Source: Parastagonospora avenae f. sp. tritici 18332-5 (lineage: Eukaryota > Ascomycota > Dothideomycetes > Pleosporales > Phaeosphaeriaceae). From it: DNA of 64,000 nucleotides. Shown here in pieces: positions 31,440 to 43,470 of the stretch (position 1 is its first letter; each line of letters opens with the position of its first letter). The stretch lies in contig JAFJTR010000026.1 of NCBI GenBank assembly GCA_022559985.1, positions 1 to 64,000 on the forward strand. The letters are read 5' to 3'. The position numbers were made by a program, and so were the translations under genes. The notes under the pieces were generated by a model that ran no database searches, had not been told where the DNA came from, and saw only the letters and a program-made list of their open reading frames with translations.

Positions 31440-34400
31440 ATGTATCAATCAATTCAAGAAGAAGCATGGGGCCTGGTGCACGCAATGGCTTCCGAGAGCA
31501 AGAATCCCCATGGGCTTGGAACAATGTCACCCGCCGCTTATGACACAGCTTGGGTAGCTATGGCGCAGAAGAAGGACAAGAACGGGATTCTAAGACCGCT
31601 CATTCCGGAAGCTTACACCTACCTTGAAAATACGCAGTTAAAAGACGGATCCTGGGCAGCAGATGTATCAATCACGGATGGAATCGTTAATACTCTTGCC
31701 GCTTTGCTGGCCCTGAAGAAGCGAGAGCGCAGACAAGCCGATGTGCTGGGGGCTAGTCAGAATCGTAGTTTGGCGGCAGAACAGGCACTTCGTCGGCTAT
31801 TGGGTGATTGGGACATAAGTTCCTCGGACAGAGTAGGAATGGAGCTCTTGGTGCCCAATCTTCTTCGACTGCTGGAGGACGAAGGGATAGCATTCGAATT
31901 CCGATCCAGGGAAGCATTGATGGCTTTGAATGCCGCAAAGATTGCTCGGCTGGGATCTGCTCTTTCAAGTTCGAAACCAACAACCTTGACGCATAGTTTG
32001 GAGGCCTTTGTCGGTACGCTCGATTTCGACTCGATTAAGCAGCACAAGATGCCGAACGGCTCCATGCTCGCTTCGCCATCGTCTACTGCCGCCTACCTCA
32101 TGAACGCCACCGAGTGGGATGATGAAGCAGAAGCGTATCTCCGCATGGTGTTTGAGCGACAGTCGGAGGCAGGTCACAAAGGAGGATTTCCGTCAGCGTA
32201 CCCAAGCACCGTCTTCGAGACATCATGGGTTCGTGCCGCGATGTCAACTATCAGCCATGGATGCTGACTTCACAGGTTCTGGACACTCTTCTCCAGTCTG
32301 GTTTTATCAAGGAAGACTTTCTTCTGGCCGACGTTCGAAGCTTGATGGCTCTGCTCGAGACGAGTACCAAGCAAGGCCAAGGAATTGTCGGATGGGGTAT
32401 GCGGCAAACTGCTGATATGGAGACCGATAACTGACGATGGCCAGCGTCAAACTGCCTTCCAGACGCTGACGACACAGCAAAGACCATCTCAGCTTTGCGT
32501 CTCTTAGGTTGGGACCAGGCGGTGGAACCGATGATCCAGTCCTTCGAGGCAGATGCATGCTTCATGTGAGTCCTCATAAACCCACGGGCTACTCCACTCT
32601 AATGTAACAGTACGTACGAAGGCGAAAGGAACCCGTCTGCCAGTGCAAATTGTAATGTGCTTTCGTGCCTTTTGCGAACAGCCACGCCTGCGGCACATAC
32701 TAAACAGATTTTGAAATGTGCGACCTTCATCACAAAGACCTGGAATGAAAACAGTGGTCCTGACAAATGGGTGAGTTCTAGGATTCGCAAGCCATTGCAA
32801 ATATTGATGAAGCTACAGCATACGTCTGCGCAATACTCAATGATGCTCCAAGCGCAAGCGTTCATGAGGTTCTTGGAGCAATGGGCAAAAGATGAACTCG
32901 ACGCGGATGCCATACCCAAAGATCTCGTGTACCAAGATGTCCCGCGAGTGCTGCTTGACATTTTAGCGCAAACAATGATTTCTCAAAAACATGATGGGTC
33001 GTGGGAATCGAAGCGGGAGGTCACTGCTTATGCAATCCTCACTCTCACGCCTTTACTGAGTTTACCCTGGGTTGACTTCTTAAAGTCTGAATGCACCGCA
33101 TGCATCTTCCGCGGTAAAGCCTATTTGGAGAATCATCGCAAGGAATGGCGTAACGCAGAGCACATATGGATTGAGAAGACCGTCTACGGCTCACCGAACC
33201 TATCGCAAGCGTATTGTTTGGCCGCAATGAAGGCTGCCGTCCCTACCACCATCGTCTCCGCAAAGATCTCCGACATGTTTCTTCCTGAGGTGACGAAGAA
33301 GATAAGTAAGATGGCGATCTTCTTCGCCAAAGTCCCGCCGTTTCCTTCCGCACCCAACTGGAAATTGCAATTGTCATTGCTGCAGAGTGCAAGTTATTCG
33401 GCAGCCCTAAAGGCGCATCGGTACAGCATCTTTCCGCCGCCCAAGCAAGCCAGTGACGAAAAGTACCAAGACTACATTCCATTCACCTGGCTCGGGTGCA
33501 GAGATTACCTGTCCACCCCGATTACTCCGCAATCCTTATGGGACATGATGGTAGTGTCTATGTACAATTTCCAAGTTGATGCGTACATGGAAACTGTGGC
33601 TATGGATTGCTACGCTGGTAGACTCAACGACTTGAAGGCGTTGGTTCGCACGTTGTTCAGCCGAGAGTCCAGAAGATGCAAAGCAATCACACATGATGAG
33701 CACGCGAATATTCCGAAAAAGATGACAAATAGCTTCAAGAATAGCGTCGTGAACGGCGGGCAAAATGGTCGGGCAAACGGCATCACGAATATCGAACAAT
33801 ATCACGGGACCGGGAGCAACCTCGGGCGCAGGCATGCTAGTGGAACATCTGATCAAGACGATCATGTGAAGCAAGTTCTCACCAAATTCGTCAATTTCGC
33901 ATTGGAGCACCCGAAAGTTCTAGCAAGTCCCGTTCATATGCGACAATGGCTAGCTCACGAGCTTCAGACGTTTCTGCTAGCCCACATTACACATATGGAG
34001 GACTGCGACTCTTTCGCTCTCACAGCCGACACTCATAGTGACGCGATAACTTGGATCAAACCGCGGACAACTTTCTTCAATTGGGTACGCACTACATCTG
34101 CCGATCACACCAGCTGTCCTTACTCATTCGTCTTCTACCTCTGTCTCATGGGCAATGGTAGCACTTCATTAGAAATGGACATAAGGCAACGCTATACTCT
34201 CGAAGATGCGTGTCGTCACTTGGCTGCCATGTGCCGACAATATAACGATCTAGGATCTGTTGCTCGCGACCAATACGAGGGTAATCTCAATAGTATCAAT
34301 TTCCCCGAGTTTGCCGAGATAGACGCGAATGCTGTGAAGGGATCGATTGAAGCCAAGAAGCGAGGTTTATTGGATGTTGCAGAGTACGAGAGACGTTGTT

Positions 34401-34579
34401 TGCACCGCGTGCTGGGTGAATTGGAGCCGAGCATGGATGCAAGGCTGATGGAGAAACTGAGGCTGCTCATTCAGGTGACGGATCTCTACGGGCAGATATA
34501 TTTGGTGCGCGACATTGGGATCAGGCGCGAGGAAGAAGAGCCGGGCAGAGCTGTGATGAAGGGCGGCGCACTGCAGTGA
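31440..34579 (+). CDS. Bifunctional CPS/KS-type diterpene synthase
   Basis: Five exons, 31440-32228, 32276-32396, 32445-32565, 32611-32770 and 32819-34579, with introns of 45-48 bp; 983 residues, frame sums agree. The fourth intron is 48 bp and also open, so an unspliced frame would read through it. The class II (copalyl diphosphate synthase-like) part has Y-D-T-A-W-V-A near residue 40 and the DxDD motif as D-A-D-D at 310-313. The class I part has a degenerate D-D/E-x-x-D/E motif, D-A-Y-M-E from residue 651, and N-D-L-G-S...R-D-Q-Y-E at about 873-884 as the second metal site. It is the size of fungal ent-kaurene and aphidicolanol synthases, which cyclise GGPP. The product is unknown. No GGPP synthase gene is in the window. 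Confidence 0.9.
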
Positions 34580-35570
34580 AAATCGCTACTTAGTCTTCGT
34601 ATTACAAGATCATGACCCTCCATAAAGAAGCCAGATTACTAGGTTTGTACGAAAAAAATCATGAATGCCAATGCAATGCCCCTGTGCCAGGCATGTAGTA
34701 GTGTTACCATGGGCTTTCGAGACAATAACGGAAGGCGAAATGAGCCTTACACCGAACTCGACATCAGCACCTAGAGTATCCGAACTCCTTGAACTCATTA
34801 GCCCTAGTCTTCACTATATCGGGCTCGAATTTTTAATGATCTGGCCAGACGTCATTGCTATGTGTATTATCTTCATGAAGCGTACTGTAAATGTGTCTAC
34901 ATCTTGTTCCGTTCTAAGAAAATGAGCACAGGCTGAAGATCAAGATACCTTACTGAATTTGCGAAACATATCGGAAGCTATTTTCCCGCTCTATGGCCCA
35001 GTCTAGTGAGTGTTGCTGATACCGCGACCGAACGACGAATCTGGGAGTGGTGAGCACTGTTTCTGAGAAGCTTAAGTGAGAAGTATTAGACGGGCACATG
35101 GACAGTAATTCGAACAAAACTCATCAGAGCTCTCAATTGAGAAGTCCACATATGGCTCTGAGACGATTGTAGGGTTATGAGGGAAATGGTGAAATCATCT
35201 GCTCAAGCAGAACAAGCGAAGCGATTCTCGGCCAAATCGTTCAATGCTTGGCGTTGTCATCACAAGCTTTAAACTCAGGATCGATCAAAAGAAGTCAGCA
35301 TTGGCTTTGGAATTTGCATTGGCGTCCTGTTGCCGCGCTGCTCAAATTCAGCTCGATGTCTCATGTTCTCTAGACCGACGCAAAACCAAGACTTGCACTA
35401 CGCGTCGCTATCCACCCGACAGACCCCTTACCGCGACCATGGAGAGCGCAGAAAGACTTCGAAGTGTCGTGGGGGGATGTACGTAGAGACGGAAGCTGTC
35501 CGTAGAGAGCTATTCACCTTTGTTTGTTACTCCTCTTCTACAACCATCTTGAGCAGTGCACTCACACGAC
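34580..35570. other. Intergenic, no gene recognised
   Basis: About 1 kb between the diterpene synthase and the glycosyltransferase. Only short open frames; nothing recognised. A cluster transcription factor or transporter is not present here. Confidence 0.55.
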
Positions 35571-36665
35571 ATGCGTCTTAAAGGAACACTCAGATCCGCA
35601 ACCGACTACTTCGGCTTCAAGATCTTCATCACGATATGCATTATACTTCTTGCCGCGCAGCTCTATATCATCGCTCACCCACACGTTTATGACCACAATC
35701 GTACATTTCCCGGCCCTGAACGTCCACACGTACCCTCAAACTTCATTTCACACGGGGGTACTCAATACATACCCGAAATTGGACAGCAAATGCTTGCTGT
35801 GTCTATCGAGAAGCATACGGTATGCAGGAAACACTCAACATTCGCGACCGGACGAGCACGCATCGGCCTCGTGACGGCACTTTTTGGACAGCAGCAGGAG
35901 CATTATCGAAAGGCCTTCCGGACACACATGCTTCACAGTTTGAGACATGGAACCGAAATTCATGTATCGTGCGACTCCATCGTAGATGATCTGTGGAAGA
36001 AACCTGCTTTCTTGTTGAATCTACTCATGTACGAATTGCTGAAGCCCCCGAACGAGCGCTTGGAATGGATCATGTGGGTCGATCGCGACACCCTGATTCT
36101 CGACCAGTGTCATCAGATCTCTAGCTTTCTGCCCCCAGAGCCTTCGCGCTTCGGAGGATGGTTGGAGCGCACCACGAACTCGGACCGCAGGGAAAAGAAC
36201 GCAACACATCTCCTAGTCACCAACGATTTCAACGGCTTGAACAACGGCGTATTTTTGCTTCGTGTAAACAGCTGGGCCATTCAGTTCTTCAATTCGATCC
36301 TTGCCTTTCGCCATTACAACCCAGGGGTCGAACTAAAGTTCACCGAGCAAAGTGCCATGGAGCTGGTCATCAACGAGGACGGCTTCAAAGAACATACACA
36401 ATTTATTCTACAGCATTGGTTCAACGGCTATCCAAAAGGGCAGGTACACCAGTTTCGGGACCATGCTGATGAGAATGGACTCGACGAAGAGCATGTCAGA
36501 CGCGGCGACTATCTGGTACACTTTGCGGGCAGACCGAAGAGGGGCGAGATCATGAGCGACTGGCTCAGCATGTTGGAAGAATTGCCTAATTTTTGGCAGT
36601 ATAGTAGTGTACAGAGGGACATTTCAACCAATGTACTGAAGTTTTGGAGGGGTCTGGGGTACTGA
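35571..36665 (+). CDS. GT34-type glycosyltransferase (GMA12/MNN10 family)
   Basis: Single exon, 364 residues from ATG 35571. Type II Golgi topology: short basic N-terminus, one membrane anchor at about 16-36 (FKIFITICIILLAAQLYIIAH), then a lumenal domain. The catalytic region shows ARIGLVTALFG at the nucleotide-sugar strand, W-I-M-W-V-D-R-D-T-L-I-L with the D-x-D metal motif, N-D-F-N-G-L-N-N-G-V-F-L-L-R, and a late LVHFAGRPKRG, all in the order seen in GT34 alpha-galactosyl/mannosyltransferases of the fungal Golgi. It probably acts on N- or O-glycans. Its closeness to the diterpene genes may be chance; terpene glycosylation by this family is not known to me. Confidence 0.82.
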   Translation: MRLKGTLRSATDYFGFKIFITICIILLAAQLYIIAHPHVYDHNRTFPGPERPHVPSNFISHGGTQYIPEIGQQMLAVSIEKHTVCRKHSTFATGRARIGLVTALFGQQQEHYRKAFRTHMLHSLRHGTEIHVSCDSIVDDLWKKPAFLLNLLMYELLKPPNERLEWIMWVDRDTLILDQCHQISSFLPPEPSRFGGWLERTTNSDRREKNATHLLVTNDFNGLNNGVFLLRVNSWAIQFFNSILAFRHYNPGVELKFTEQSAMELVINEDGFKEHTQFILQHWFNGYPKGQVHQFRDHADENGLDEEHVRRGDYLVHFAGRPKRGEIMSDWLSMLEELPNFWQYSSVQRDISTNVLKFWRGLGY

Positions 36666-36884
36666 ATGCCTCACTTTGCCTCACTTTGTACAAAGGACGT
36701 CTTGTATGCACTGATCAGATTAAAACTCCGGAGATTGTTTGCCTGACGTTGATATTGTACAAACACTAATTATATTACGTTAACATTATTTGTATCATTC
36801 TATCGTTGTCGACACGTGACACGCCGCTTCGTTTGGAACGGATCGAGTGTGCTCCCCGAAAAGCCCTTCGTACAATGACAACGC

Positions 36885-39315
36885 TTAGATAGGGGTAGCG
36901 GCACTGGGACTAGGGCTCGGTGTTTCAATGCTGGGCGTCGGAGCTGGTGAGTTTGTTGCCTGTTCCGAAGTGGAAGATGCAGGAGGCGCATCCACGGGAC
37001 AGGCTCCACCAGTAAACAGTCCAAGTTCAACTTTGAAATTGTCCGCCGTGTCCGGTTGCGCGAGGGTTTCATCCCCACCAAACAAACGATGTGGGACGTT
37101 CACAACTGCCTGGTCACGGAACCCAGTGTATGTACGCACTGGCGCGGTCGGAAATCCTCCGATACACTTCAAAACCTGCTGGCCTTCGTAGCCCGGAACG
37201 CTCGTCTTGACGACGCACGCAACAGGATATGCATTTGCAAAGTTGTCGGCAAATCGGAGCCATGCACCAGTGCCGCGTGAGTATCTTGTGATTTGGGGAT
37301 ATGCCAATCCTGGAGTGGTTACCATCAAGATATTGTCCGTGCCGATGGCGAATCGCATGACGTGGGCTATACTACCACCCACGATGGGATCCATGCTGAT
37401 ACCACCACCCCCTCCGATATTATTTGATTTGACGACGAAACCAGACGAATTGACATCTGGAGTGAGCACTTTGAGACAAAAGTTGGCAGGCGGAACGACG
37501 TCAGAGGTTGGTGTCGGTGCGGGGCTAGACGACATGCTCGTCGAAGTTGGTGTATCGAGTGATGACGACGCCATTGTCGCAGGATCAGTGCTTGCAGACA
37601 CATTTGTTGGCGAAGGGGTAGAGCTCAACGAGCTCATCGATTGACTCCCAAAGGCAGACGAGGTTGAAGAGGCAATGTTGCTCATAGTGCTGGTGGTAGG
37701 TACGCTGTCGCCCGTGACCGTGACGGTCACGGTTCCAACCGTGATGGAAGCAGTCACTGTATTGGTTGCTGTGGTTGTTGGAATAGGTGGGTATGTAAAG
37801 TCAGGACCTCCACCAGTGGCCGGAGCCTGGCGACGGAAATTCGAGCAGTCACCGAACGCCGAATTGCAGCCACTGCCACAGTATGACGAACCACTTCCGC
37901 ACCACCCGTATTGACTACAGCAGTTGCCAAAAGACGAGTTCTTGCATGTCTGGCCCGTGGATCCGCCACATTTGGCATCCTTGGACACCTTGAGCGACGG
38001 TATAGAAGGCGTGGTGCTTGGTACGGCCTGGCCCTTGCAAGTGCCAAAGAGAGGGTTGCACCCGGCATCGCAGTAGCTTGACGAGCGACCACAGTATCCA
38101 TATTTGCTGCAGCAGTTGCCGAACTTTGAACCCTTGCATGTGACCTTTTCGCCACACGAGCCGTCCGTCGAGACCTTGAGCGTCGAGATGGGAGATGCTG
38201 ATGGGCTTGGAGAAGTAGATGACAATCGAGTCGGTGATGAAGAAGTCTGAACAGTAGAGAATGATGACACAGGCGAGGCGTTGCAGGTACCAAAAGATAG
38301 CTGGCAGCCTGCGGCACAAAAGTCGCGGTTTCGGCCGCACCAGCCATTACGACTGCCACGATCAGTTTGGTTAGGACGCGAATAGAATAGTTGGTACTTA
38401 CCTGCAACAGTCTCCCCACCTCGAGCCCTTGCAAGTGTACCCAGTCTTGCCACCACATGTCGCATCTTGAGAAATCTTCAGGGTTGGGACAGAAGATGCG
38501 CCAGTAGATATCCGGGTTGTCACAGTGGAAAGAGTGCTAAGGTGGGTAAGGTGGGTGCTTAAAGACGCGCTAGAGCTCTGTGTTGCGCTCAATAAGCCAG
38601 ATGTTGATACACTCGCGCTGGTGGATGAGGAAGATGAGCTGCTCTGCGAGAGTGGGGAGCTTGACGCTGATGAAGAAGAAGAAGAAGAAGAAGGGGAGCT
38701 CGAGGCAATACTGCTCATTGAGTCGGAAGATGATGACAAAGCAATGAACGACGGGCTAGTTGTAGACCCAGCACTGGCCGCCATAGAAGTGGGGGTTGCA
38801 CCAATGACTTGCGTTGCTGTTGCAGTAACAGAAGTTGTCGTGGTAACGGTGGTAAGGACTGTACTGGTAGTCGGCTTTATGACAACGAACCTGCGCGCTT
38901 CAAAAGCAGCAGGTGTTTCCGTTGCTGGAAGAGCCGGATTTTGGAAAGTGAGCGTATACGTGGCTGCGGGCAAGTCATTGTTGATGACAGTAGGGCAGTC
39001 AAGACGCGTGTATTGCGTCGATCCGGACAGAATTTTGCATGTTCTGGTTATATCGCCGTTGATGATAAGTGGTGTGTATGCGGATGCGGTGCGATATGTG
39101 CAATGCTCATTTGTAGCTGTGCTGAATCAGCTCCTTATCCAACTTTTTGTTTGCATGAAGACAGTACACGTTAGATGAAGGGCGGTAAATGAACCCTCTA
39201 AGGCAAGGTAATTAGAATTGGTCGTTGCAAAAGCGAAGGTGGGTTCGGCTCCGTTGGCTGCTATTGCTAGCTGAGGTGAGTCAAAGCGACAGGGAATCGA
39301 TGAAGCAGTGCCCAT
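36885..39315 (-). CDS. Chitin-binding protein with three CBM18 (hevein-like) domains
   Basis: Three exons on the minus strand, 39315-39170, 39121-38402 and 38352-36885, introns 48 bp (GTGTAC...TCAG) and 49 bp (GTAAGT...GCAG); 777 residues, frame sums agree. Order: a Cys-containing N-terminal domain of about 130 residues, a Ser/Thr mucin-like stretch (about 150-260), hevein-like domain 1 at about 272-312 (intron 2 splits its C-C-S-R-N-G-W-C-G core), domain 2 at 355-394, domain 3 at 417-458, another Ser/Thr-rich linker, then a C-terminal globular domain of about 170 residues ending in a Pro/Ser tail. CBM18 binds chitin. Odd: no signal peptide follows the chosen ATG, although a mucin-like Cys-rich protein should be secreted; an undetected 5' exon is possible. 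Confidence 0.75.
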
Positions 39316-39918
39316 TTTGACAGAATCTGGAAAGCTACAGTGCCTTAAAAGTTATCGATGCCGCATGCTTATGTATATGCGTGGAAGGGACAGGTGCTGC
39401 TATAGTAGCCACACCGAGTCCCTGCAGATCTCGAACCTCATTTCGTTTACTTTATGGCTTTACAGAAACTAAGCAAAAGCGAAGCTTTGAGAGCATGCCT
39501 ACTACAGATCTGGTACCGTAGTAGCCTCATGAGGAATAACTTCATTCTTAGGAGTGGATATTGCATTCTGTGGCGTGCTGAGAGCACCTGAAAAATTAGT
39601 TGCAAGGTTGATTTCAAGTGCCGGCGAGAGCGAGAGACGGCTCATGGTAAACATCCAGAACTACCACCATCGAGCAGTAGGCGGTTCGCTAAACTGTGTG
39701 GAGATTAGTCAGGTACGGGAGGCGGGCTAAACCGCGCCACGACCCCTGAGCTGAGAAAAATGGCCCGCATGCACGTGGCGTGGTCTCCAACATCACTACC
39801 ACACGATTCAGTTGAAGACTGAATGATTGACCACCAAATGTGCCTCTTTCTTTTTGAAGATTGGTCTCGATTCCAGGGGTTAAGGAGCGCCAGGCGACTG
39901 CGGCTGAACGTTGAATCC
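39316..39918. other. Intergenic, no gene recognised
   Basis: Upstream region of the chitin-binding gene and 3' flank of the acyl-CoA dehydrogenase gene. If the chitin-binding protein has an extra 5' exon with a signal peptide it would lie here, but none was obvious. Confidence 0.45.
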
Positions 39919-41919
39919 CTACAGCTTCGAATCTGGGGCTGCTCGTTGCGGGCCGAGGAAAATCCTCTTGTCCATCTCCACAGTCTCGCTCCAAGTCCGA
40001 CTTGCTGCATACGTATCTGAACGAAGCGCCTTTGATCCTACCCATCGTTTTGCAGCTTCTTCGGCGAAAGGATCTGGGTTGACTGTCGCGTCGTACAAGA
40101 GAGTAGTGCTGCTCACAATGACTTCGATGTGATCGAGTAAGTCCCTGCCACGGTAAAGAAGCTCTTCTTTCTGCGCTCCTTGCACCACGTCGATCAGGAC
40201 TTTTAATCGCCTACTGATGCTCTTGACTTGAGTGGTGAAGGTGAAGTAGCAGTGGTGTAGCACGTCCCGTACCCATGGCGCGAAAATGTTAGACAACACA
40301 TTGCCGTCACCCAGACGTTTATCGAGAAGCACTCGTACGACATCTTCAGCCATTACACTGACTGTGCCTTCCCAAATAGGATTGACAAGATTGTCGCGAT
40401 AAATCTTCGCGATGTTCAGGAGGCCGCCGTTCTCGTTGTTCTCACAGTAGCCAATCCCACCAAGACACTCCATGCATTGTCTCAGACCATGTACAGAAGC
40501 GACACTGACTTGAGCCTTCATCACCGGAAGAATCAGTCGGAGAAGAGCAGCGACGTGCGTCTTGTCTTGCGGTATCAAATTCGCAGCTTTGGTGTTGGCG
40601 ACCATCTTGTCCCAATCCTGCTCCAAAGAACCTTGTAATGCAACGCCTAGAAATGCAAAGTGCGCAGCAGCCCAGTACTTTACTGTCTCGTCGGCCATCC
40701 ATCTCAAATGCGCTGGGTTGTCCTGGAGTAGACCGCCGCGCACTTTGCGAACTTTGCTGTACGCACGACAGATGGCTAGACCCCTGGACCAGCTTGCAAC
40801 ACTGCCCGCTCCCGTTGATAGCCTAGTAATGTTGAGGATAGCAGAGATGTCTTTTACACCTTGCCCCTCGGTACCGATAAGCCAGCCACGCGCACCATTG
40901 AGCTCAAGTTCAGCAGTAGGCAAAGACTTTGTGCCGAGCTTGTTCTTAAGTCGCTGAATCCGGATGCCATTCAACTCGGTCGGTGGTGGCGCTTGCTCGT
41001 TAGTTGTGGACACGCTTCCACTTACCCTTCTTCTCATGGGTATATAGAAAGCAGAAAGACCCCCCTTTGATGTGCGTGCAAGGAGCACCGCCATTTCCGA
41101 ATCAGTTGCACTGCTGAACCATTTGAAGCCGTGAATTTTCCATGGACCAAGTGGCATTCCTACAGCATCCGAACCACGTCCAACTCTCGTTTCCTGCTCA
41201 AGATCCTCTTTCGACATGCGATGCGCAAACGTTTCGGTTCCAGATACATCGCTGCCACCTGCCCTCTCGGTCATCCATTGTCCGCTAGTCCACGCGACTA
41301 TGGGGTCGCGGCTAGTCAAACGTCGGTAGGCTTCGGCGAAGACTTTATTACGGCCAGGCTGGTCTCCTTCAGGATCGTTGAGATGCCTGTTTAAGAGCGT
41401 AGCAGCACCATCCGTCATGCTCATTGGACATCCAGTCATTGTTCCCGTGGGACTCCAGAGATGGTTGAGGACAAAGGCATGGATGCGCCGGTTGAAGCTC
41501 GTGTGCGATTGCTCATACGCGACTGCGACTACACCTGCCTCGTACCCAATCTCTTTTAGCTTCTGCCATCCTGTCGTCGTCCATAGAGGGTCATTCTTAT
41601 TCTCTTGGCCAAACGTTGTAAACGGACGTAGTACTGGGTGATTTGTCTCGGCATCGGTAGCGTGGACTAGGACGGCCGGATTCAAGGAGAGACGGGCAAT
41701 GTGGTGTGCCCCTTTTTCGACTTCGATTGTATTTGGTGGGAGATACAAGTCGAGAATTCTTGTAATGATCAAATCATCTGACACATGTTGCCCGTTCGCA
41801 TAGCGTGTTCTGAGATGCGACGGCAATGCTTCGATTGAAGTGTACTGCGGCTGTAGCTCAGGAGAAGCTTGGAAAAAGCCCGAAGTCGATGAAGATGCTG
41901 CTTGAGGCGATTGCGTCAT
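39919..41919 (-). CDS. AidB-like acyl-CoA dehydrogenase
   Basis: Single exon of 666 residues from ATG 41919. Fits the long AidB/fungal acyl-CoA dehydrogenase subfamily: M-T-G-C-P-M-S-M-T-D-G near residue 160, the flavin-binding signature W-M-T-E-R-A-G-G-S-D-V at about 216, W-K-I-H-G-F-K-W-F-S-S-A, an R-L-K-N-K-L-G-T-K segment, and the C-terminal Q-C-M-E-C-L-G-G-I-G-Y helix-turn, with P-I-W-E-G-T near 520. Family members are FAD enzymes that oxidise acyl-CoA, or bind DNA in the case of bacterial AidB. No peroxisomal SKL; the end reads ...DSKL, which is only SKL-like in form (Ser-Lys-Leu at the very C-terminus) and so does match a PTS1. Peroxisomal location is therefore likely. Confidence 0.87.
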   Translation of the reverse strand: MTQSPQAASSSTSGFFQASPELQPQYTSIEALPSHLRTRYANGQHVSDDLIITRILDLYLPPNTIEVEKGAHHIARLSLNPAVLVHATDAETNHPVLRPFTTFGQENKNDPLWTTTGWQKLKEIGYEAGVVAVAYEQSHTSFNRRIHAFVLNHLWSPTGTMTGCPMSMTDGAATLLNRHLNDPEGDQPGRNKVFAEAYRRLTSRDPIVAWTSGQWMTERAGGSDVSGTETFAHRMSKEDLEQETRVGRGSDAVGMPLGPWKIHGFKWFSSATDSEMAVLLARTSKGGLSAFYIPMRRRVSGSVSTTNEQAPPPTELNGIRIQRLKNKLGTKSLPTAELELNGARGWLIGTEGQGVKDISAILNITRLSTGAGSVASWSRGLAICRAYSKVRKVRGGLLQDNPAHLRWMADETVKYWAAAHFAFLGVALQGSLEQDWDKMVANTKAANLIPQDKTHVAALLRLILPVMKAQVSVASVHGLRQCMECLGGIGYCENNENGGLLNIAKIYRDNLVNPIWEGTVSVMAEDVVRVLLDKRLGDGNVLSNIFAPWVRDVLHHCYFTFTTQVKSISRRLKVLIDVVQGAQKEELLYRGRDLLDHIEVIVSSTTLLYDATVNPDPFAEEAAKRWVGSKALRSDTYAASRTWSETVEMDKRIFLGPQRAAPDSKL

Positions 41920-43470
41920 TGTAGATGGTTTCGCGTGTATTCACATTCAATAGCGACCTTCTTCTCCGCAGACAATGGGAACTCTGAGAATTGCATGTCG
42001 TGATGGGGAAAGTCGAGTGAGGTTGGTCACTTCCTCGGCCCGTTCCCCCTCAAACCTTGGAAGTGGACCTCGGGCGGAAAGCCGCTAGTTAAGAGCTTGT
42101 GCGCAACCTTTGCACCCTCTCTGTCACGCGACCTGCAACGGATCATGACCTTTGCACAAATTTGCAAGCCAATACGGATGAACGATCCACAACGTTCCAA
42201 TCTTTCTTCATCGTTTGTGTATCCCGCTCACTCCCTGCACGACGTTTGAGAGCTCGGAGGCGATGGAGGGGCCAAAGTGGCAAAATGCCCAGCTGGAGAG
42301 CCATCCACGGGTGCAAATTTCACAGGCCGCTGAACAAGGGTCCATCTACAAACCCAGCAATTCAACTCTTCGGCTGCGCTCAAAGATAACATGACCAACA
42401 TGTGCCATTTGTTTCGTTTGACGCTAAGTATTTGCAATGATCGAAGCGACGGTAAGATGTGCGTTCCATCCAAATCTGCTGTATTTCCTTTCCGACGACA
42501 ATGAATTCGCCCCCTGTTACCCATCTTTGAAGGATACAGACTACTGGATCTCACCATGAATGATCGCGAATCTATTCAAATCATGAGGGGTAAAGTCAGA
42601 CTTCTCATTACTACTTGCATCTTTTCGACATTTCCAAGACCGCTGCGGACAAAATCTTATGGCCCATACATATGTACTTTGGCCGAACGACCTAGCGATG
42701 CTTTGTTCTTACAGATACTAGTCTTAGGGTCGGTCTCGAAGCTCATGGGCCACAACTTCGGCCTATGTAAGGAAAACATAATCTCCTGTGAGCTCTGCCG
42801 GTCATTGCCTCTAGATGTGTTCTCCCTGCTATACTATGTCGCGGACTCTACGATCTCGGAACGGTTTAAGACGCATTATTATGGGAAGATTGTTCGAATT
42901 CCACACGCCGCTTTGGAGCACACGGGTTCGACATAATGGCCATGGAAACATGCATGTGCCGTTTTGACTAACCTTCACTGCATCCTTATTGGTGACCAAC
43001 ACCCGGAATCACACCACCAGAACGCAGGTCCCAAAGCTCTGTTGTTCGCCACATGATGCCTGCCTTGCTCCATCCGCCTGTCTCCGCCACTTTCTCCATG
43101 ACTTCTTACCCAATCTCTCCACTCTTGCCGACCGCCAAGCGCAGATTTCTCGCTCCCAACGACCGCCTCCCACGCTAGAAGCGTCAATCTCGGTATACCC
43201 GCATGTTTGTATACTTGCTCGACCACTCATAAATGGCGAAGAGCAAGTTTGCGGCAACTTGAGTACCTCGATGTCTCTGCCAAGTATCCCACGGCCTTGG
43301 CCATGGGTCCCAACCTCGCATGCGGAAATGCACGTAGTAACTAGCGTAGAAGCATATAAACATTATGTCCATACGTTCTCTTGTGTTTTCTTACCTCTTG
43401 CACGATCCAAGCCTTTAGTACTCTACTTTAGCATTTTCGACAATCAGACATTCGCTACCAAATCGCCAAG
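41917..43470. other. Intergenic, no gene recognised
   Basis: About 1.5 kb. An open frame at 42556-42936 (126 codons, real ATG) has no clear motif and is not counted as a gene. The last 500 bp hold the promoter of the small GPI-type gene. Confidence 0.45.

Noticed and set aside
32771..32818. Coding exon continuing through this 48-bp segment of the diterpene synthase
   Set aside because: The frame stays open, but GTGAGT...CTACAG borders and family fit after removal indicate an intron whose length is a multiple of three.
42556..42936. Possible BTB/POZ-type small gene
   Set aside because: Real ATG and 126 codons, but no conserved BTB core could be aligned and no exon signals supported it.
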